A stretch of 64,000 bases of DNA from Candidatus Rhodoblastus alkanivorans (GTDB taxonomy: Bacteria; Pseudomonadota; Alphaproteobacteria; Rhizobiales; Beijerinckiaceae): contig NZ_JAIVFP010000001.1 of assembly GCF_022760755.1 (NCBI RefSeq), forward strand, positions 3,700,001 to 3,764,000, in the 5' to 3' direction. The translations under genes were made by a program, and so were the position numbers. The notes under the pieces were generated by a model. That model saw only the letters and a list, made by a program, of their open reading frames with translations, ran no database searches and was not told the DNA's origin. This document shows, in pieces, positions 36,255 through 47,410 of the stretch; position 1 is the stretch's first letter, and each line of letters starts with the position of its first letter.

Positions 36255-36283
36255 TTTACAGCCAAACGACAATCAAGTGACCG
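36255..36283 (-). promoter_or_regulatory. candidate Pho box (PhoB site)
   Basis: On the minus strand CGGTCAC, TTGTCGT and CTGTAAA occur at exact 11-bp steps, each matching 5 of 7 bases of the PhoB half-site CTGTCAT. The element ends about 60 bp before the phosphoesterase start at 36195. The same arrangement occurs before the paralogous gene at 30650, which strengthens both. Confidence 0.55.
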
Positions 36284-36342
36284 TTCGATTTCAGCTTTGA
36301 CTCCGCACCCTTTGCCGGCGCTTTTTGTCGCAGGCGCCAAGG

Positions 36343-37791
36343 TCATGCAAGCGGCGCGTTCTCCGCCGCGACGGTCCGCGCGGCCCCTTCCAGGGCGGCG
36401 GCCACGGCGTCGATATCCTCGCGCCGGGTCCGATGGTTGACGATGGCGCAGCGAATGACCGCCTCGCCGTCAAGAATCGTCACCGAGGGCGCCGCCGCGC
36501 CCGAGGCGTGAACATATTCGACGATGGCGCGGTTGCGCGGCCCGGCCTCCCGGCCGCGCACGCCAAAGCAGACGATGTTGAGCGTCACCGGCGCCTTGAC
36601 CTCGAAAAGCCCGCCCTGTGTCAGGCGTCGCGCCAGATATCGCGCGAGGTCGCAACTTTCCTCGATGCAGCGGCCGAGCGCATCGGCGCCGAAGACCTTG
36701 ATCGTGAACCATGTCTTGAGCGCCTGGAAGCCTCGTGACAGGTCCGGCCCATAATCGCACGGCCAGGCCTCGCCCGCCGCAAGGCCGCGTGCAGCCCTTG
36801 TCAGATAGCTGTCGGCGCCCATAAACGCTCGCCGCTGGACGTCGCCGTCGCGGGTGAGGAGAAATCCCGCCGCATAGGGAACCTGGCCCCATTTGCGGAA
36901 ATCGAAGGCGACGGAATCGGCCCGCTCCAACCCCTTGAGCAGCGGCGCGAGGCGCGGCGAGAAGGCGGCGAGCGCGCCAAAGGCGCCGTCCACATGGAAC
37001 CAGATCCCCTCTTCCGCCGCGAGATCGGCCAGCTCGTCCAGGGGATCGACCGCGCCGAGATTGACCGTGCCCACTGAGCCGACCAGCAGGAAAGGCGTCG
37101 CGCCGCGCGCGCGATCTGCCGCAATCATCGCGCGCAAAGCCTCGACCCGGACCGCGCCGTCGGGGCCGCAGGGCGCGCGGCGCAGATTGTCCGAGCCGAG
37201 CCCGGCCATTTCCATCGCCCGGGCGATGCAGCCATGGGCGGCTTCCGAGGCATAGGCGCGCAAGGCGACGGACGCGGGCTGGCCGGAGCGCCGCAAGCCG
37301 TCGCCGAGCAGGGCATAGCGCGCGATGAGCAGCGCGAGGAAATTGGCGATCGAGGTTCCGGTGACGAAAAGCCCCGCCGCATCTTCAGGAAAGCCGAAGG
37401 CCTGGCGCATCCAGCGCGTGATCTGGCGTTCGACCTCGACGCCGATATGGTCGCGGCCGCCGCAATTGGCGTTGAGGCCGGCGGCGAGCATTTCGGCGAC
37501 CATGCCGACCGGCGTGCCGGCGCCATGCACCCAGCCCATGAAGGTGGGATGGAGATTGCCGGTGGCGTAGGGCTTTATCGCCGTCTCGAAAATGTCGAGC
37601 GCCTCGGCAAGGGACGAGCCCTCCCCCGGCAGATCGCTCATGAAACGGGCGCGGATTTCCGGCGGCGCGACTTTCCAGACCGGCCGATCGCGCACAGTGC
37701 TTATATGGTCGATCATACGATCGAGCGCGCCGTGGGCCTCGGCGCGGAACGCCTCCCAATCGGCGGGGTCGAGCCGCGAGCCGCAAATCAC
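36343..37791 (-). CDS. PLP-dependent decarboxylase, aromatic-L-amino-acid type (DDC family)
   Basis: 482-residue group II PLP decarboxylase. N-terminal dimer-arm motif (HPTFMGWVHGAGTPVGMVAEM), a cofactor-binding segment (LFVTGTSIANFLALLIAR) and the Asp of FHVDGAFGALAAF are present. The Schiff-base lysine lies in AFDFRKWGQVPYAAG, where many relatives have HK, so the residue before Lys is replaced. The product is an amine whose precursor amino acid is unknown. Its ATG overlaps the stop of the ATP-grasp gene (ATGA), placing it last in a three-gene operon, which suggests a dedicated pathway rather than general amine formation. Confidence 0.8.
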   Translation of the reverse strand: MICGSRLDPADWEAFRAEAHGALDRMIDHISTVRDRPVWKVAPPEIRARFMSDLPGEGSSLAEALDIFETAIKPYATGNLHPTFMGWVHGAGTPVGMVAEMLAAGLNANCGGRDHIGVEVERQITRWMRQAFGFPEDAAGLFVTGTSIANFLALLIARYALLGDGLRRSGQPASVALRAYASEAAHGCIARAMEMAGLGSDNLRRAPCGPDGAVRVEALRAMIAADRARGATPFLLVGSVGTVNLGAVDPLDELADLAAEEGIWFHVDGAFGALAAFSPRLAPLLKGLERADSVAFDFRKWGQVPYAAGFLLTRDGDVQRRAFMGADSYLTRAARGLAAGEAWPCDYGPDLSRGFQALKTWFTIKVFGADALGRCIEESCDLARYLARRLTQGGLFEVKAPVTLNIVCFGVRGREAGPRNRAIVEYVHASGAAAPSVTILDGEAVIRCAIVNHRTRREDIDAVAAALEGAARTVAAENAPLA

Positions 37792-38999
37792 GACGCCGCC
37801 CGGACGCGCGGCGCGCCTTTGCGCCGAATCATGGCCTCGAAGGCGGCGAAGATCTTTTGCATCTGCGGCGGCTTGTAGGGGAAAAGTTCCGCCGGATCGA
37901 GCGCATGGACGATCATCGCCGTGCCGGCCTCGAAGATCAGCAGTTCACCCTCCCGCGTCTCGGCGCAGTCGAGCAGGACATAATCAAGGCCCGTGCGCGC
38001 ATGAACGGCGCGGAAGGCTTCGGCATGGGCGCAAGCGAAATCCTTGTCGAAATTCGCCATGAACCGGGCCTCCTCGTCGCGGTTGGCGGCATTGTCCATC
38101 ATATCGGCGTTGAGATAATGGACCATCCAGCGCGGCGAGATCGCCATATGGACGGCGAAGGGCGCGCCCTCGATCAGGGCGATGCGATATTTCCGGAACA
38201 GACCGTCGGCGCCACGATAATCGACGAAGGGCGCGATATAATGATCCGTGTCCGCCGTTTCGGCCAGATAGGCGTCGAGGTCCTGGCGGCTTTCGATCTT
38301 GCGCAATCCCTCCCCGGCGTGGGAGCCGACCGGACGGACGATGAAGGGATGTTCCAGGCCGCCGCCTGCGCCGAGCGCCGCGCGATTCATGCGCCGCGCC
38401 GGCGGGACGACGACGCCGGGCGCATCCTGCATCAGCTTGGCGAAGCCGTCGCGGGTCACGGCGGCGATCCGCGCCGGCGGATTGACGATCGGACGCGGCC
38501 AGAACCTTTCCGCCGCCGCGAGCCTCTCCAGAATGGGGAGATTGCCGTCGGCCTCCGCTGCCGCGACGAAAGCGACGTCATGGTCGGGCAGCGCCTCAGG
38601 CAGGGAGCCGTCAGGCGCGAGATAAAGCGCGTCGAGCGCGACGGCGCCGCCTTCGAGCAGGAATTCGAGCGGGGTATTGGCCATGAAATCACCCGGCGCC
38701 ATCAAGGCCAGAAGCCGCAAAGGCGCAGCTCCGGATGGCGCATGGGTGAAATGGCGCGCCCGTCTCAATGCGTCCGCCTGCAGCGCCATGCGATTGGCGC
38801 GATGGCCCATGACCTGTTGGATGGTCGAAAGATCGAGCCACGCCGCCGCGTCGCCGCCGTCGCGTTCGATACGCGCAATGAGGTCGGACATCAGGGGTGC
38901 AAGATCGGCGCCTTGCATGGCGAGGCGGGTGATGGTCGCGAGCCCGATGAGGGGCGTCGCCGCCGTCCCGGCGCGGGCGTTTGAGATCGAAAAACGCAA
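37788..38999 (-). CDS. ATP-grasp ligase-like protein with N-terminal helical domain
   Basis: 403 residues. Residues 1-85 are helical with a repeat-like pattern (LIARIERDGGDAAAWLDLST). The remainder resembles ATP-grasp enzymes of the RimK/glutathione-synthetase type: a basic nucleotide loop (HPFIVRPVGSHAGEGLRKI), a hinge (HYIAPFVDYRGADGLFRKYRI) and a metal-binding end (LLDCAETREGELLIFEAGT). Such enzymes join a carboxylate to an amine through acyl phosphate. It is flanked by two PLP enzymes in one operon; an amide-bonded small product is plausible. Family assignment is from motif reading only. Confidence 0.65.
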   Translation of the reverse strand: MRFSISNARAGTAATPLIGLATITRLAMQGADLAPLMSDLIARIERDGGDAAAWLDLSTIQQVMGHRANRMALQADALRRARHFTHAPSGAAPLRLLALMAPGDFMANTPLEFLLEGGAVALDALYLAPDGSLPEALPDHDVAFVAAAEADGNLPILERLAAAERFWPRPIVNPPARIAAVTRDGFAKLMQDAPGVVVPPARRMNRAALGAGGGLEHPFIVRPVGSHAGEGLRKIESRQDLDAYLAETADTDHYIAPFVDYRGADGLFRKYRIALIEGAPFAVHMAISPRWMVHYLNADMMDNAANRDEEARFMANFDKDFACAHAEAFRAVHARTGLDYVLLDCAETREGELLIFEAGTAMIVHALDPAELFPYKPPQMQKIFAAFEAMIRRKGAPRVRAAS

Positions 39000-39021
39000 G
39001 GAGCTCTCCTTTGATATGGCT

Positions 39022-40515
39022 TTATCTCAACAGGCGCCGCCATTTCGCGAACAGGGCGGCGATGTCTTCGGCAAGCGGCGCGAGGGCGCGGTCGAGCCGC
39101 ACGCCTGTCGCGCATCGTTGCGCGATGTCGCTGAGCATCGGCGCGCCGAGACAGACGCGCAGGGCCTGATCGGACCCGACCGCCACGGCCTGGCCGAGAT
39201 GGAAGACTTTTGCCGCATATCCCCGCGCTTCGGCCGGCCGCCGCAGGGCGCGCTGAAGCGCCTCCGCTTGTTCCGGCGACAGGGGCAGGCCGTCGGCGCG
39301 GCGCGCGGCGATGGGAACGATCGTGCGCGCCCAATCCATGCTTTCGCCCGCCTCGCCCAGGACCGTCAGGCCGGCCTCGCGCGCATCCGCCTCGACGAGG
39401 TCGCGAAATCCTGCCGTGATCGCCTGGGCGAGTCCCGGAGGAACGGCGCGAAAACGGTCCATTTCCGCGAGCGCCGCCTCCCAGCGCAGGCCGAGCCCGA
39501 TATTGGCGTGGCTTCCGAACCCCGCCGCCGCCCCGCGCAAAGGCGCCGGCCAGTCATAGAGCGCCGAATGCGCCGCCAGTCCCTCGGGAAGGCGCAGATC
39601 GCGCAACCGGGCATGCAGCGCGTCGGGCACGAGCAAAGCGCCGGAAAAGGGCGGCCCACCAAAGAATTTGGAGCCGGTCGCCGAGACGAGAAAGCCGCAG
39701 TCGAGCAGGTCGCGCAGGAGCGGCGCCGCACCCCGCATCTGGCAGCAATCCGCCAGCACGACGACCCGCTCCGGCGCGCGGGCGCGCAATGCCAGCGCGG
39801 CGGCGCGGCTGAAGCCGGCAAGGCCGGTCTTGGAGACGTCGAGCAGATGGGCGATCACCCCGCGCCCCCTGGCCAGCGCGGCCTCGGCCTTGGCGAGGAC
39901 CTCGGCGTCCACTTCGCCCGGCGGGCGCGGAGAACCGTCCGGCGCGCGGATTTCGACGGTTTCGACCGCGACGTCCAGGCTCTCCCAGCCGGCGACGCGG
40001 CGGCGCCGGGCCGAAGGCTGGAAATGGAGCCCGGCCGCGGCCAAGGCGACGCCGCGCCCGGTCTCGCCCGGGCCGACCACGATATTGGTGATCGGCCGTT
40101 TGACGATATGCGCCGCGAGCGCGAGCGCGAGAAGCTCGGCGTCCGTGCCGGAGGCGGCCAATATCGCTTCGCCGCCGCCGGCATGAGCCGCGATGCGGCG
40201 GCGGATGGCGTCGAACCAGGCCGGGAGGGCGAGCCTTTCGCCCGCCGTTTCGCAAGCCAGGCGGCGCCAGGCCGTCACGGCGGCCGCCCAGCCGAGTGGG
40301 CTGATCGCCGAAGCGGTCGAAGAGGAGAAAAAAATCTCGTCCGGCGCAGGCCGGGCGGTCAGCCCATAGCGATTGCGCCCGCTCATGGGATCGACGGCGA
40401 TGCGCTCGTCGCCGCCGGAAAGCAGGGCGGCGGCAAGACCGGCGCCGCCCACGCCCGGCGCGCCGCATTGCGCATTCGCTTGAGACGCCGTGAGTATCAT
40501 GGCCGCCGTTTCCAT
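39022..40515 (-). CDS. fold-type-I PLP enzyme, class V aminotransferase-like
   Basis: 497 residues. Features of fold type I are visible: a glycine-rich cofactor loop (AILAASGTDAELLALALAA), an Asp in VVVLADCCQMRG that would bind the pyridine nitrogen, and a candidate Schiff-base Lys in VSATGSKFFGGPPFSGALL. It does not fit any well-known branch such as cysteine desulfurase or kynureninase. First gene of the operon, 22 bp ahead of the ATP-grasp gene. The start is 40515 or 40500; neither has a strong ribosome-binding site. Reaction unknown. Confidence 0.6.
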   Translation of the reverse strand: METAAMILTASQANAQCGAPGVGGAGLAAALLSGGDERIAVDPMSGRNRYGLTARPAPDEIFFSSSTASAISPLGWAAAVTAWRRLACETAGERLALPAWFDAIRRRIAAHAGGGEAILAASGTDAELLALALAAHIVKRPITNIVVGPGETGRGVALAAAGLHFQPSARRRRVAGWESLDVAVETVEIRAPDGSPRPPGEVDAEVLAKAEAALARGRGVIAHLLDVSKTGLAGFSRAAALALRARAPERVVVLADCCQMRGAAPLLRDLLDCGFLVSATGSKFFGGPPFSGALLVPDALHARLRDLRLPEGLAAHSALYDWPAPLRGAAAGFGSHANIGLGLRWEAALAEMDRFRAVPPGLAQAITAGFRDLVEADAREAGLTVLGEAGESMDWARTIVPIAARRADGLPLSPEQAEALQRALRRPAEARGYAAKVFHLGQAVAVGSDQALRVCLGAPMLSDIAQRCATGVRLDRALAPLAEDIAALFAKWRRLLR

Positions 40516-40575
40516 CGCGACGCGCCGCGATGGATGGGCCGTCCCTGAACGGCAGAAAAACGCCCGTGACTTGTG

Positions 40576-41139
40576 TCAGGCTGTCCGCGTCGCCTTCCAT
40601 TTGATCGAGCAGCCGATCGAGGGCGTCTGGTCGGCAGGAATTTCGTTGGTCGCGGCGATGGCGCGCATGGCTTCGAGCAATTCGCGCCGCGCCCCTGGCG
40701 GCGGCGGGCTGGTGCGGCCCTCGTCCAGGCGGCCGCGATATTTCAGCTTGCCGTCGGCGCCATAGCCGAAAAAGTCCGGCGTGCAGACCGCGCCATAGGC
40801 CCGCGCGACCGCCTGCGATTCGTCGTGGAGATAGGGGAAGGGCAGATCGTGATCCTTGGCGAAGACCTTCATTTTGGGGAAGGAATCGTCTGGATAGGTC
40901 GCCGCGTCATTGGAGCAGATCGCGGCGAAGCCGATTCCCTCGGCCATCAGCTTCCGTGCGTCAGCCGCGAGCCGGTCGATGACGGCGAGGACATAGGGGC
41001 AATGATTGCAGATGAAGACGAGGACTGTCCCCTTCGCGCCGGCGATATCGGCGAAGGAATAAGTCCGGCCGTCGACGCCGGGCAGGGAAAAATCCGGCGC
41101 GGGAAGATCGAGAACAATGTCGGTTGGACTGGCGGCCAT
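40576..41139 (-). CDS. thioredoxin-fold protein of the CNHCP type (AhpC/TSA-like)
   Basis: 187 residues. A thioredoxin-like domain (LPAPDFSLPGVDGRTYSFADI) carries the redox-like motif VFICNHCPYVLAVIDRLA, with a CxxC spacing, then PDFFGYGADGKLKYRGRLDEG. Proteins of this type are annotated as thioredoxin-family proteins of unclear role in peroxide or redox handling. The ATG at 41139 starts the domain; the frame is open further upstream but Arg-rich. Divergent from katG, 412 bp away. Confidence 0.75.
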   Translation of the reverse strand: MAASPTDIVLDLPAPDFSLPGVDGRTYSFADIAGAKGTVLVFICNHCPYVLAVIDRLAADARKLMAEGIGFAAICSNDAATYPDDSFPKMKVFAKDHDLPFPYLHDESQAVARAYGAVCTPDFFGYGADGKLKYRGRLDEGRTSPPPPGARRELLEAMRAIAATNEIPADQTPSIGCSIKWKATRTA

Positions 41140-43741
<2,602 letters not shown>

Positions 43742-43766
43742 GCGGACGAAACATCTTTGCCAAAGG

Positions 43767-43807
43767 GGCGGCGTTTCAAGTCGGCTTGAAACGCCGCCTC
43801 CCCTTTT
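43767..43807 (+). terminator. intrinsic terminator of katG
   Basis: 14-bp perfect stem (GGCGGCGTTTCAAG / CTTGAAACGCCGCC) with a TCGG tetraloop, then TCCCCTTTT. It starts 26 bp after the katG stop. Confidence 0.88.
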
Positions 43808-43812
43808 GAGAT

Positions 43813-43844
43813 GAACCGACGATTCCGCAAGAGCGTATCGGTTC
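43813..43844. repeat. 7-bp inverted repeat in the peroxiredoxin leader
   Basis: GAACCGA and TCGGTTC are separated by 18 bases, ending just before the GGAGGG ribosome-binding site of the peroxiredoxin. It may be a regulator site, a leader hairpin or a copy of a dispersed intergenic palindrome. Confidence 0.45.
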
Positions 43845-43856
43845 GGAGGGAGCGCG

Positions 43857-44408
43857 ATGAAACGGCTGGCCGCGGGAATACTTTTCGTCTTCATCTGTTC
43901 GACCGCGAGCTGGGCGGCGATGAAGGTCGGCGATATTGCGCCGGTTTTCACCCTTGAGGCGGCACTCGGCGGCAAGACCTTCACCTTCAATCTGGCCGAA
44001 GCGCTCAAGAAAGGCCCTGTCGTCCTCTATTTCTACCCGAAATCCTTCACCCCCGGCTGCACCATCGAGGCGCATGAATTCGCCGAGAACGCCGCGAGTT
44101 TCGCCGCCGTCGGCGCGACTTTGATCGGCGTCTCGAACGATACGATCGCGACCCAGATCGAATTTTCCTCGCGCGAATGTCGCGACAAATTCCCCGTCGG
44201 CGCCGATGCCGACGGCAAGGTCATCCGCGCCTATGATTCGCAGATGCTGAAGCTCGGCGGCCTGGGCCCAATGATGGCGAGCCGCGTCTCCTATGTGATC
44301 GCGCCGGACGACCGGATCATCTACGCTTTTCAGGATTCCTCGCCCCACAAGCATATTTCCAACACGCTGGCGGTCGTGCGCCAGTGGCGCGCGGATCATC
44401 CTCGCTGA
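43857..44408 (+). CDS. exported peroxiredoxin (AhpC/TSA, BCP-like)
   Basis: 183 residues with a signal peptide (KRLAAGILFVFICSTASWA) and a thioredoxin-fold peroxidase domain. The peroxidatic Cys lies in YPKSFTPGCTIEAHEF, where the PxxxTxxC pattern is kept. A second Cys (SRECRDKF) about 50 residues later may be resolving. It reduces H2O2 or organic peroxides in the periplasm, complementing cytoplasmic KatG just upstream, from which it is separated by a terminator. GGAGGG precedes the ATG. Confidence 0.85.
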   Translation: MKRLAAGILFVFICSTASWAAMKVGDIAPVFTLEAALGGKTFTFNLAEALKKGPVVLYFYPKSFTPGCTIEAHEFAENAASFAAVGATLIGVSNDTIATQIEFSSRECRDKFPVGADADGKVIRAYDSQMLKLGGLGPMMASRVSYVIAPDDRIIYAFQDSSPHKHISNTLAVVRQWRADHPR

Positions 44409-44500
44409 GCGGGCGTCGGCTTCGCGACATTCGCCGCCCGTTTTCATGGCCCGCAATTTGCGAGCCTCGCGACGGTCTTTCATCTCGCGAGGCGATTCCG

Positions 44501-44839
44501 ATGGCTTTCACCTTCGTCTGCAACACGAACGCCGTTCCCGAAGGCGGCATGGGCCTATTCCAGGTCGGCAAGAAGAGCGTGCTGCTGGTCTGGCCCGAGG
44601 GTGGCGCACTCAAGGCCTATCGCGGCCGCTGCCCGCACGCCGACATGCCCCTGACCGACGCCGTTTTCGATGGCAAGAAGGTCACCTGCCCCATCCATCA
44701 ATGGGGGTTCGACGCCGCCGACGGCAAATGCGTGACCCATATGGTCCGCAACGCCCTTCATGCTTACGAACTGGAGGTCGCGGACGACGAGATTCGCGTC
44801 GATATCGGTCCGGTCAAGGCGCCACGCGCGACCGCCTGA
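44501..44839 (+). CDS. Rieske-type 2Fe-2S ferredoxin
   Basis: 112 residues. Cluster ligands Cys44-x-His46 (GRCPHADMPL) and Cys63-xx-His66 (TCPIHQWGF) are complete, 16 residues apart, as in soluble Rieske ferredoxins of oxygenases. No signal peptide, so cytoplasmic. The ATG at 44501 matches the domain start. Only 34 bp before the ferritin-like protein, in the same direction, so the pair is likely co-transcribed and the Rieske protein may donate electrons to the putative diiron site there. No reductase subunit is adjacent. Confidence 0.85.
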   Translation: MAFTFVCNTNAVPEGGMGLFQVGKKSVLLVWPEGGALKAYRGRCPHADMPLTDAVFDGKKVTCPIHQWGFDAADGKCVTHMVRNALHAYELEVADDEIRVDIGPVKAPRATA

Positions 44840-44873
44840 TACGCGAGGGCTGACGCCCGCATCGTCCTGGTTT

Positions 44874-45824
44874 ATGGATGATCCCGAAGCGCGAGCGAAT
44901 GGCTCGCTTTGGAGACCTGACCAGATGACCGGGACCGTTGCGGCGATCGAGGCCAGCGATTTCGTCATGCGTAACTGGACGGCGGGCGAAACCGGCCCGG
45001 TCCGGATCGGCTCGCCCGAACATTTGCGCATGTTCGCGCAAATGCTGCTCGACACCCATAATCCATACAAGCCCGCGGTCATCGACTGGCCGAAGCTCGA
45101 GCCGGACGCGCTGGCGCGGGTGACCTCGCTGCCGATCTGGGACATTGCGGTCCAGACCGAGGGCCGCGCCTCGATCCGGGTCAAGACCTTCGCCGCGAGC
45201 GTCGAGGAGCCGCTGCTGCGCCAGGCGCTGGAGCTCGACGCCGACGAGGAGGCGCGCCACAAGGTCGTCCTGTCCAAGCTGGTCGAGGCCTATGGCGTCA
45301 AGCTCGCTCCGGAGCCCGACTATCCCGCGCCTAAACATGCCGTTTGGGCCTGGCTCGTGACCGGCTACAGCGAATGCATCGATAGTTTCTTCGCCTTCGG
45401 CCTGTTCGAGACCGCGCGCCGCTCGGGTTTTTTCCCCGAAGAACTGATCGAGACCTTCGAGCCGGTGATCCAGGAGGAGGCGCGCCATATCCTGTTCTTC
45501 GTCAATTGGGTGGCGTGGCGGCGGCGCAACCTGCCCGTGTGGAGGCGCCTGACCTTCCGCCTCACCGAAATCGCGGTCTGGGCTTTTCTCATCTATGAAC
45601 GGATCGGCATTGCGCGCGGCCTCGACGAGGCGGGCGAGATGCAGGACGCCAATTTCGCCATGCAGGGATCGAGCGCGATCGGCGTGGACCTGTCGCCGGC
45701 GGAATTGATCGATCTCTGCCTCGCCGAGAACGACCGCCGCATGGCGGGCTACGACAAACGGCTCCTGCGCCCCACGCTCACGCCGGCCCTCGCGCGCTTC
45801 GCGCGCCGCTTTCTCAAGCCGTAG
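44874..45824 (+). CDS. ferritin-like putative diiron protein
   Basis: 316 residues, mostly helical. Two ExxH motifs, E126-A-R-H129 (DADEEARHKVVL) and E202-A-R-H205 (VIQEEARHILFF), plus glutamates in earlier helices (SVEEPLLRQ; GYSECIDSF) give the ligand pattern of a carboxylate-bridged diiron centre in a four-helix bundle. Its size and Rieske partner suggest an O2-using oxidase or oxygenase, but no specific family was recognised. The ATG at 44925 (GGAG about 11 bases upstream) is an alternative start. Ends convergently with the type I secretion genes. Confidence 0.65.
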   Translation: MDDPEARANGSLWRPDQMTGTVAAIEASDFVMRNWTAGETGPVRIGSPEHLRMFAQMLLDTHNPYKPAVIDWPKLEPDALARVTSLPIWDIAVQTEGRASIRVKTFAASVEEPLLRQALELDADEEARHKVVLSKLVEAYGVKLAPEPDYPAPKHAVWAWLVTGYSECIDSFFAFGLFETARRSGFFPEELIETFEPVIQEEARHILFFVNWVAWRRRNLPVWRRLTFRLTEIAVWAFLIYERIGIARGLDEAGEMQDANFAMQGSSAIGVDLSPAELIDLCLAENDRRMAGYDKRLLRPTLTPALARFARRFLKP

Positions 45825-45847
45825 GGGCCTTCTCTGGCGGCGCGCGG

Positions 45848-47410
45848 TCAGCGTTCGCGGAAGGCCTCGGAGGAGAGCTTCGCCAAAGGCGACAGCAGAT
45901 AATCGATCACCCGGCGCTGTTGCGTCTTGATCTCGACGGTCGCGGTCATGCCCGGCGCGATCGGGATATGGGCGTCGCCGATCTTGATCGTGGTTTCGTC
46001 GAGCGCAATGGTGACGGGAAAGACGAAGACGTCGGGCTGGCCCGGCGCGCTTGACGCCGGCGCATTGGCGGCATTGGCGTCGGCGGTCACATTGGCCAAA
46101 GCGCGCTTGGCCGCCTGTTCGTCCACGGCTTGCGGCGCGATCGCCGACACCTTGCCGTGAAGGACGCCGAAGCGGGTGAAGGGGAAGGCGTCCACCTTCA
46201 CCGACGCCTCCTGGCCAAGCCTGACGAAGCCGATGTCGATATTGGGAACCAAAGCTTCGACCTGAAGATGTCCGCCGCGGGGCGAGATGGTCATGAGCTG
46301 CTGGCCGGTGGTGACGACCTGCCCGACGGTCGTGACCGCCAATTGCTGGACGACGCCGTCGATCGGCGCGTAAAGCTTCGTTCGCGCCAGCCGCGCCGCC
46401 GCCTTGGCGCCGCTCTGGCGCGCCTCGTCGGCCTTGCGCGCCGCTTCCAGGGCCCTGTTCATGTTGTCGGCGATGAATTGGGCCACGACCTTGGACTTCT
46501 GGCCCTGCAGCTCGCTAAGCGCGGCGGCGGTCTCGATCAGCTGGCCCTGGTCGGAGGCGAGCGTCGATTGCGATCTCTGCAATTGCTCGGTGGCGTCGTA
46601 AAGATTGATCTTGGTCCCGACGTGCAGGTTGATCGCGTCCTGGCGCGTCTTGACCAGCTGGGTCAAGGTCTGGATCAGCGATTCCTGGAAGCCGATGCTC
46701 ATGTCGAGGCGCTTCCGCGTCGCCCGTTTCTGCGCCATCTGCTTGTCGAGATCGGCGAGATTGTCGGAGAGCTGGTCGAGATCGGCGCGCAGCACCGCGA
46801 GTTCGCGTCCCCGGATGAATTCCGGAATCGAAGCGGCCCAGTGGATGGTCTCGTCGGCGTCGGCGGCGATCGACTCAAGCGCCGAAATTTCGCTCGCCGT
46901 CGCGTCTTCCTCCGGTTTCGCGTCGAGCTTCTGCTTGACGGAGCGCACGGCGGCGACGGCGAAATGGCGGCGCTCGACCTCCGCCAGATTGGCGTACATG
47001 GCGTCGCTCGCCGCCTTTTCATCGGCCAGCGCCTCAGTCGGATCGAGCTCGATCAAAAGTTCGCCGGCCTTGACCCGCGCGCCCTCCGCGACATGGATGG
47101 CGATCACGCGGCCGGCATCGAGCGGCTCGATCACCTTGGCGTGGCCGACCACCTCGACCTTGCCCGGCGCGACGGCGTAAACGTCGAGCCGCCCGAAAAA
47201 GGACCATGCCAGCGCCAGCAAGAAGACGGCGCAGATCGTCAGCATGAAGGCGACCGGCGCGGGCGGCGGCGGCGTCTCCAAAATTTCCAGCGCGGCGGGC
47301 AGAAACTCGCGGTCCGGCCCCCGAACGCCGGAGGTCGGCAACGGCGCGGGCTTGCCCTTCCCGGAGCGCGGCTCTTCCGGCGTTTTCGGTGGCTCGGCTC
47401 GCTCGTTCAT
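45848..47410 (-). CDS. type I secretion membrane fusion protein (HlyD family)
   Basis: 520 residues. A cytoplasmic Pro-rich N-terminus, one membrane helix (PVAFMLTICAVFLLALAWSFF), a lipoyl half-motif (VIAIHVAEGARVKAGELLIELDP), a long coiled coil with many Glu/Ala/Lys, the second half-motif (YAPIDGVVQQLAVTTVGQVVTTGQ) and a beta-barrel ending MTATVEIKTQQRRVIDYLLSPL. That last signature is typical of HlyD-like T1SS adaptors. It overlaps the ABC transporter gene by 4 bp (ATGA) and is its partner. No TolC gene follows. Confidence 0.9.
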   Translation of the reverse strand: MNERAEPPKTPEEPRSGKGKPAPLPTSGVRGPDREFLPAALEILETPPPPAPVAFMLTICAVFLLALAWSFFGRLDVYAVAPGKVEVVGHAKVIEPLDAGRVIAIHVAEGARVKAGELLIELDPTEALADEKAASDAMYANLAEVERRHFAVAAVRSVKQKLDAKPEEDATASEISALESIAADADETIHWAASIPEFIRGRELAVLRADLDQLSDNLADLDKQMAQKRATRKRLDMSIGFQESLIQTLTQLVKTRQDAINLHVGTKINLYDATEQLQRSQSTLASDQGQLIETAAALSELQGQKSKVVAQFIADNMNRALEAARKADEARQSGAKAAARLARTKLYAPIDGVVQQLAVTTVGQVVTTGQQLMTISPRGGHLQVEALVPNIDIGFVRLGQEASVKVDAFPFTRFGVLHGKVSAIAPQAVDEQAAKRALANVTADANAANAPASSAPGQPDVFVFPVTIALDETTIKIGDAHIPIAPGMTATVEIKTQQRRVIDYLLSPLAKLSSEAFRER

